A model generated the notes under the pieces. That model ran no database searches, was not told where the DNA came from, and worked only from the letters and a program-made list of their open reading frames with translations. Of a DNA stretch of 44,477 nt, positions 40,120 through 44,477 are shown piece by piece. Positions within the stretch are counted from its first letter, which is position 1. Each line of letters starts with the position of its first letter. The translations under genes were made by a program, and so were the position numbers. The DNA comes from Candidatus Parcubacteria bacterium (GTDB lineage Bacteria; Patescibacteriota; Microgenomatia; Levybacterales; GWA1-39-11). The stretch covers positions 1-44,477 of the forward strand of contig QZIP01000046.1 of NCBI GenBank assembly GCA_003599595.1, given 5' to 3'.

Positions 40120-41367
40120 GTGAGAAACTTCAGCCTGCCCAAAAAACAAAAGGGTGTATTTGCCGCTCCAGGTATTATAGTTATTGCGACAATAATTATA
40201 ATTGTTGCGGCAGTTATATTTTTGGGACAACGACAAACAAAAGGAGAAAAAGTACAGATCGCTCCCTCTCAACTGATGCCTGAAGTATCTGCGGCAGAAG
40301 CCCGGACAACTATTTGCAACCTGAAGAAAGAGAGATTATTTGCTGAAGCCTGCCAGAGCAAATTCAATATTGTCGTTCAAGAAGACGTCGAAAGAATAGC
40401 AGAGCTGTTTGTTCTTCTCAACAAAATTCAAAGTGACAAAAGCGTCTCGGATTATGATAGATTATTGCTTTCCCAAGCAGTGTTTGCAGCGCTCCCAACC
40501 AAAGATAGCCCCGAGTCTTATCTTTATCAACCATCAATACTCTCTCGTCTGAAAGATTACCTAATCAGCCAAAATGTCGTGTATGCTCAGGAAAAAGGAA
40601 TGAGCGAAGAAGAATTCAAGAAGCAGATGGAGCGTGACCTTCAAGGTGTAGTAGATGGTTTGCCCAAAGGAAATAACGCTTGGGTAATAACTGTGATGGT
40701 CTCAAAATATTCCTGGATAGATGGCAAACGTCGACCTACCTATTCACAGCAATATGCTCAAGTATTTGATCCTTTTCCAAACAACCCAAATGTTAATAGA
40801 CAGGACATAAATTATAATGTTGGATCGGTAGTTGGTTCTAAAATGTCGGGTCAAACAGTAGACGTCGGCGGACAATCATACAGGGGAACATCAAAAATGA
40901 TTGCATATTCTTTTACCATCATGTCCTGGAAAAGCCAAGAATATACTAACGCTGATGGGTTATCAGTAGAGGAAAAATTTCTTGTCTCAAGACGCAATTT
41001 TACAGAAAACCTTTATCTGGGAGAGCATTATCTAACAACTTTGCTCGATTCGGTTAAAATGCCTTCTGCCAAGCGCCCGGCTGAAAGTTCTGATAAAAAA
41101 GAATCTGAAAAAGATAATCAAACTAATGCTCCAAAGGAAATTACCTGTGAGGAGTACACACGCTTGATTGGCTCCAAAGACTGTCGCTACTGGATTCTTA
41201 ATGGTGTCAGTTCAGGTTTGTGGTGTGCCGATACCACCGGAGAACTATATCGTCCTACTGATCAGGGAATAGAGCCGTTTGTGATTGATTCCCGTCCGCC
41301 CGACTATTCTACCAACTCCTTCGATGCCGAAACGTGCGCTAAAGAAAACGACGAACGTAACAAATGA
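40120..41367 (+). CDS. Membrane-anchored hypothetical protein
   Basis: 415 residues from a GTG start. One membrane helix (about 16-37, PGIIVIATIIIIVAAVIFLG) follows a basic N terminus (LPKKQKG), similar to type IV pilin-like or anchored stalk proteins. The extracytoplasmic part has four Cys in the last ~75 residues (ITCEEY, SKDCRYW, LWCADT, ETCAKE), likely forming disulphides. No family recognised. Codon use is visibly less AT-rich than in the core genes. The next gene overlaps by ATGA, so they are coupled. Confidence 0.65.
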   Translation: MRNFSLPKKQKGVFAAPGIIVIATIIIIVAAVIFLGQRQTKGEKVQIAPSQLMPEVSAAEARTTICNLKKERLFAEACQSKFNIVVQEDVERIAELFVLLNKIQSDKSVSDYDRLLLSQAVFAALPTKDSPESYLYQPSILSRLKDYLISQNVVYAQEKGMSEEEFKKQMERDLQGVVDGLPKGNNAWVITVMVSKYSWIDGKRRPTYSQQYAQVFDPFPNNPNVNRQDINYNVGSVVGSKMSGQTVDVGGQSYRGTSKMIAYSFTIMSWKSQEYTNADGLSVEEKFLVSRRNFTENLYLGEHYLTTLLDSVKMPSAKRPAESSDKKESEKDNQTNAPKEITCEEYTRLIGSKDCRYWILNGVSSGLWCADTTGELYRPTDQGIEPFVIDSRPPDYSTNSFDAETCAKENDERNK

Positions 41368-41852
41368 GCTCACAATTTTGGATAGGCGCTTTAATCCCCC
41401 CGCTTATTAAGTGGACCAACATATACATTAGAAGGTTCTTCAGACTAACAGGATTTGACAACGAAACAAAGAAAAAGGTTTCTTCTAAACAATATCCATC
41501 ATATTTTGGTTTATTATATGGCCTGTGGATAATTGCTTTGCTTAGTACTGGTTTTATAGTTCTGATGTGGTTTATGATTTCCGGTCCGGTTTTCTTTCCG
41601 AATAAAAGTTATGCGGTGCCAATTTTCTTCGGGCTTATTAATATGATAGGGTTCTGGTTTATTTTTGGGGCTTTGCTGGATTTCGTATTTTGGCAGGTAT
41701 CTTCAGAGAATTTTAAGGACTATGTGAAGTTCAGAATGATTAAATCAGGCTGGGGATATGAGATAAAACAGCAGATAATCACATTAATCAAATTAGGGAT
41801 TATTTATTATGTTGTAGTTAGTCCGCTTATTGCCTACTTACTAATGCATTAA
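41364..41852 (+). CDS. Three-helix membrane protein
   Basis: 162 residues with hydrophobic segments at about 48-72, 80-108 and 137-160 and a basic N-terminal amphipathic region. The ATG overlaps the upstream stop (ATGA), so it is translationally coupled to the anchored protein and is likely its partner in the membrane. Not recognised. Confidence 0.65.
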   Translation: MSSQFWIGALIPPLIKWTNIYIRRFFRLTGFDNETKKKVSSKQYPSYFGLLYGLWIIALLSTGFIVLMWFMISGPVFFPNKSYAVPIFFGLINMIGFWFIFGALLDFVFWQVSSENFKDYVKFRMIKSGWGYEIKQQIITLIKLGIIYYVVVSPLIAYLLMH

Positions 41853-41998
41853 CAAGCCATGATTTATCACTTAGCATCTTTCTAATATACATACTTATAC
41901 ATCTTTTAGACCAAATTGGTAGGCAAATTCAGAGCTTAGACCGTCAGATAGGAATAATTCAGAGAATTCGCGCAGTCTGTTTAAGGTACTAACGGGAT

Positions 41999-42037
41999 CA
42001 CCGAGCTAAGCTCGGTGAATAGCCAGCTGAGCTGGCT
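41999..42037. repeat. Two adjacent near-perfect palindromes before the GIY-YIG gene
   Basis: caccgagct-a-agctcggtg (41999-42017) and agccagct-g-agctggct (42021-42037), each with a one-base centre. They end 7 nt before ATG 42045. The rest of 41853-41998 shows no gene. Confidence 0.8.
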
Positions 42038-42044
42038 CACCACA

Positions 42045-42356
42045 ATGTGTTACGTTTATATTCTTTTTTCCGAAGTTGACAAACAACTTTATACTGGTTT
42101 TACAGATAATCTTCGTTCACGTTTTAAGGCTCATACTGAAGGATATGTCAAAGCAACAAAACACAGAAGGCCTCTAAAGCTAATTTACTACGATGCGTAT
42201 GTTTCAGAATCAGACGTAAAACGCAGAGAAAAATATCTAAAAGGCGGAAATGGACGGGGAGAATTAAAGATACAGATACAGCTTAAAGATATACTTACGG
42301 AAGATAATAAAGCAACCTACGACCTTACGGTCGGGGATCTAAGTATGGAAGGTTAG
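42045..42356 (+). CDS. GIY-YIG nuclease-domain protein (UPF0213-like)
   Basis: 103 residues. The signature starts CYVYILFSEVDKQLYTGFTDNLRSRFKAH: Y-V-Y in place of G-I-Y, and YTG in place of YIG, with Arg in NLRSRF. A Glu/Lys-rich C-terminal half with KRREKYLKGG follows. Such stand-alone proteins are common; some cleave DNA, but no role is proven for most. ATG 42045 is preferred because the upstream GTG (42015) lies inside a palindrome. Its end overlaps the convergent gene at 42339-42602 by 18 nt. Confidence 0.85.
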   Translation: MCYVYILFSEVDKQLYTGFTDNLRSRFKAHTEGYVKATKHRRPLKLIYYDAYVSESDVKRREKYLKGGNGRGELKIQIQLKDILTEDNKATYDLTVGDLSMEG

Positions 42357-42602
42357 ATTCTGAGATTGAATTTCTCCAATATGCATTTGCGCTTTTTGCG
42401 CTATCCATTCAACAAAGCGTTGTCCTTGTTCTTCAGAAGTTTTTCCATAAGCAGCTCTTCTAATTTGGTCATATACGCCATCAAATATTATTTTACCTGC
42501 GTTTAAACTTTTAGCCCTGTCCTTATTGGATTCTTGCCCTACGGAATTTTGCTCAACTCTTGGAGCGCCATTTTCTATATATTGCCCAATTTGGTCATTC
42601 AT
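42339..42602 (-). CDS. Small hypothetical protein
   Basis: 87 residues, helical, with no Cys. The C-terminal half (KIIFDGVYDQIRRAAYGKTSEEQGQRFVEWIAQ, cited for pattern) looks like a small bundle. Not recognised. It follows the Cys-rich gene after 63 nt on the same strand and overlaps the GIY-YIG gene at its end. Confidence 0.5.
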   Translation of the reverse strand: MNDQIGQYIENGAPRVEQNSVGQESNKDRAKSLNAGKIIFDGVYDQIRRAAYGKTSEEQGQRFVEWIAQKAQMHIGEIQSQNLTFHT

Positions 42603-42665
42603 ACTTATGTAATTTTACCTGCTTATATTTAAAAGTCTTGGCAATTTTATTTTATTTTTCACTTA

Positions 42666-43145
42666 TTAATTCAATTGCTTATGTTTTATTCCACCTTTAT
42701 ACTGGCTAATAATCTCGCTACGTTCTTTTTCTGATATCGGACAGTTTTCACAGCGGTAAATTCCACACAAAGTAGAATAACCACCATCAAAAAGCACGAT
42801 TACATTGCCACATTTTGCGCAATATGTTGGTTTATATGAGGGTGGATTTTCTAGCACTTCGAAATTATATTCGTTAGTACCATACCAAACGTACATCTCA
42901 AGTTCGTGTTTAAATGAGTCAAAACATTTTTTGCAGCTTTGCCATTTTCCGGAATGGCCTTCAGTATTATGAGAACCACAAAGTGTAAATCTCCGATGGT
43001 TACGGGAGCAACTATTTCTGGCATACGAAAAAATGACATATTTATCCTCATCGCTACAAATCCAGTTATTGCAACAATCAGTTTTTACTAATTTCTTTTT
43101 TTTTCCGCACAGCCCACAAACAGGGGTGTTATTTTTGTTCGCCAT
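42666..43145 (-). CDS. Cys-rich zinc-binding hypothetical protein
   Basis: 159 residues with at least three zinc-site candidates: CGLCGKKKKLVKTDCCNNWIC, cited in part, a middle CGSHNTEGHSGKWQSCKKC-type site, and CAKCGNV with CENCP near the end. The motif DKYVIFSYARNSCSRNH is distinctive. I believe this is a conserved uncharacterised family, but cannot name it. It starts one nt after the stop of the BRO-type gene, so the two are co-transcribed and may function together. Confidence 0.72.
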   Translation of the reverse strand: MANKNNTPVCGLCGKKKKLVKTDCCNNWICSDEDKYVIFSYARNSCSRNHRRFTLCGSHNTEGHSGKWQSCKKCFDSFKHELEMYVWYGTNEYNFEVLENPPSYKPTYCAKCGNVIVLFDGGYSTLCGIYRCENCPISEKERSEIISQYKGGIKHKQLN

Positions 43146-43146
43146 A

Positions 43147-43986
43147 TTATTTCTTTAATAACTTCTTGCTTTGTTTATTGGATAAATAATTTTGCGATGT
43201 TATGACTTTTCTGTCAGTTTCTTTTTCAAGATTGGATCTGGCATCTCCGGCGATTTTACTACCACGCCTTGAGACTCGTTTATTTTCCTCAAATCCTTGA
43301 GGATGTTCTGTTTTGGTAATTTCTGTGGTTGCTGCTTCACCAAGCTGGGAAAATAATAATTCCAAGTCACTCATGTGATCCCGCAGGTTTTCTCTTTTAA
43401 GTCTCTTTACCTTTTTATGTTATGAGGGAGTAACGCCAAAGGTTGCTCTGGATATTTCAGCGGTCAGTATTTCATACTCTTTTGCAAGTTCTACTCCATG
43501 TTTTTGCCATTCATCGGTCAATTCCTCTCTGATAACAATAGAGCGCATCCGTCTTTCTATCCAGTCCTCTGGATATCCTTTAGCTTTATAAAGTGCTCTG
43601 GTTCTTTTTTGGGCCAATTCGGGATCTTCTATCTCCTGTACCCTTTCATCTCCAACTCTGGCTAACCATCTTTTAAAAGGTTCTGCCTTAGGAGAGGGTA
43701 TAGATTGGATAATCCTAAAAATACCTTCAGTATTGGTACAATTTAATTTTTGAACGCCACCTGATGTTTGAACTGAAAGGGGGGTGGCAATTTGCCCCCA
43801 CCCTTTGGAAAGTTCTGGGTCACGCCTGCGCATATCTTTAATATATCCATCCGGCTGAATTGAATCAGTTAAGGCAGCTACAACATCAACAATCACAAAC
43901 CACCACTCATTTTTATGAATAGTTTTACGTATCTTTCTATTTCTGAAGATAGCTATTTTAGTTGTTTGAGTGATTCCTTGACTCAT
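43147..43986 (-). pseudogene. BRO-N/DinD-type gene interrupted by one in-frame stop
   Basis: The first part (43986-43420, 188 codons) has the BRO-N style domain (WWFVIVDVVAALTDS) and continues GVTPS before TAA (43422-43420). Translation past the stop gives HKKVKRLKRENLRDH in the same frame and joins directly to MSDLELLFSQLGE... (43374-43147). In intact relatives, as I recall them, the junction reads like TPSEY-KKFK-LKRENLRDHMTDLEL, so one Glu codon appears changed to TAA. Either a nonsense mutation, readthrough or two separate polypeptides from an internal ATG (43374) is possible. BRO-N proteins bind DNA and occur as phage antirepressors or DinD. Confidence 0.78.
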
Positions 43987-44477
43987 ATATTTATTACCCT
44001 GATATTCATATAATACAACTTAATTAAAAATTGTTGCTACACTTTATTATACATAGATAACCCGTAACTAACCATAATTAAAAAAGGTTCAATAAGGAAA
44101 AGGAGAAGGCTATTCTTTTATCTCTGGCATTTTTGAGGTCTTCGACTCTGAGGGATGAGTACTCAGGCTCAGACTTGAATGAGCTAATTCTGGTTGCAGC
44201 CACCATATTAAATCTGGTAAAATACTTATAGACATAAAAGTTTCACAGAAATTGTTAATTCTGTTTAATATACTAAGCTGATCACAAATTAAAAGTTATT
44301 AACAATAAGTGAAAGAAGTTAACAGAAATTTAATAAATTTGACAAAAAAAGATATCTGCCACAAATATCTCCCGCATCCGGGTCTTAGATAATTAGAGTG
44401 GGTGATGTGGATAGTAATAGGTGTTGGTAATTGTAACCGATAGTGGTAGCAAAAGGAGGAGTGCTTTTCTAATGTAA
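43987..44477. other. Gene-free end of the window
   Basis: 491 nt without a convincing gene. It contains a ctgag-ggatgagta-ctcag hairpin area (about 44150-44180), a TTGACA at 44339 with no good -10, a cccg-catc-cggg hairpin (about 44373) and a Shine-Dalgarno-like AAGGAGGAG at 44455 followed by ATG TAA at the very end. A 42-codon frame on the minus strand (44200-44075) is open but not supported. Confidence 0.5.

Noticed and set aside
44075-44200. 42-codon minus-strand frame (MVAATRISSFKSEPEY...)
   Set aside because: No promoter at the expected distance, no Shine-Dalgarno and a hairpin-rich DNA context; coding is unproven.
1-44477. tRNA or rRNA genes
   Set aside because: I looked for T-arm-like GGTTCGA words and CCA-flanked cloverleafs on both strands and found none that fold; a covariance search would settle this.

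Overview
The window is AT-rich, densely packed and uses the standard code: UGA ends genes and there is a PxT-type release factor 1. The mix of compact housekeeping genes, many small secreted or membrane-anchored proteins of unknown function, a DUF5667-like protein and a BRO/DinD-type gene suggests a bacterium of the Candidate Phyla Radiation, probably near Microgenomates. This is an inference from gene content, since there is no rRNA here to test it.

Layout: 143-8318 carries an acidic unknown protein, a HIT protein, rpsU, ybeY, dnaX, an alkaline-phosphatase-fold enzyme, a Tat-type propeller/hydrolase and ybaB. 8437-13397 holds prs, an unknown minus-strand gene, a three-gene unknown operon and proS. 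13553-17091 has a tail-anchored protein, a DHH phosphoesterase, prfA, rpmE and a tiny membrane peptide. 17072-22248 (minus strand) is the most notable locus: a TrpR/YerC-type regulator, a short leader peptide with two His codons, a terminator/antiterminator, a CntK-like histidine racemase, a 529-residue unknown protein, a beta-lactamase-fold hydrolase and hisS. 22558-27380 encodes envelope proteins (DUF5667-like, HtrA, C39-like peptidase). 27678-38731 contains rpsF-ssb-rpsR, ctpA, cysS, an MFS protein, two exported proteins, a degenerate MBL-like protein, dnaB and a peptidase E / deaminase / cupin trio. 38768-44477 is an accessory segment with an IS, two membrane proteins, a GIY-YIG protein, a Cys-rich protein and a BRO-type gene broken by one stop codon.

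How the genes work together: all parts of the 17072-22248 locus point to histidine. The regulator promoter is covered by two matching 18-bp operators. The leader peptide has adjacent His codons just before hairpin arm 1 and its stop codon in arm 2, as in classical ribosome-stalling attenuators. The first enzyme looks like a histidine racemase and the last gene is histidyl-tRNA synthetase, with ATGA overlaps joining the last three genes. I read this as a His-tRNA-responsive D-histidine operon of unknown product.

Two window-wide patterns stand out. Many genes have a sigma70-like -10 box 6-8 nt before the start codon, so their mRNAs should be leaderless. Intergenic spaces are filled with long imperfect inverted repeats with A-rich left and T-rich right arms; the same 14-bp unit, as a tandem pair, also sits in frame inside dnaX and proS. 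Structured 5' leaders precede rpsU and ybaB.
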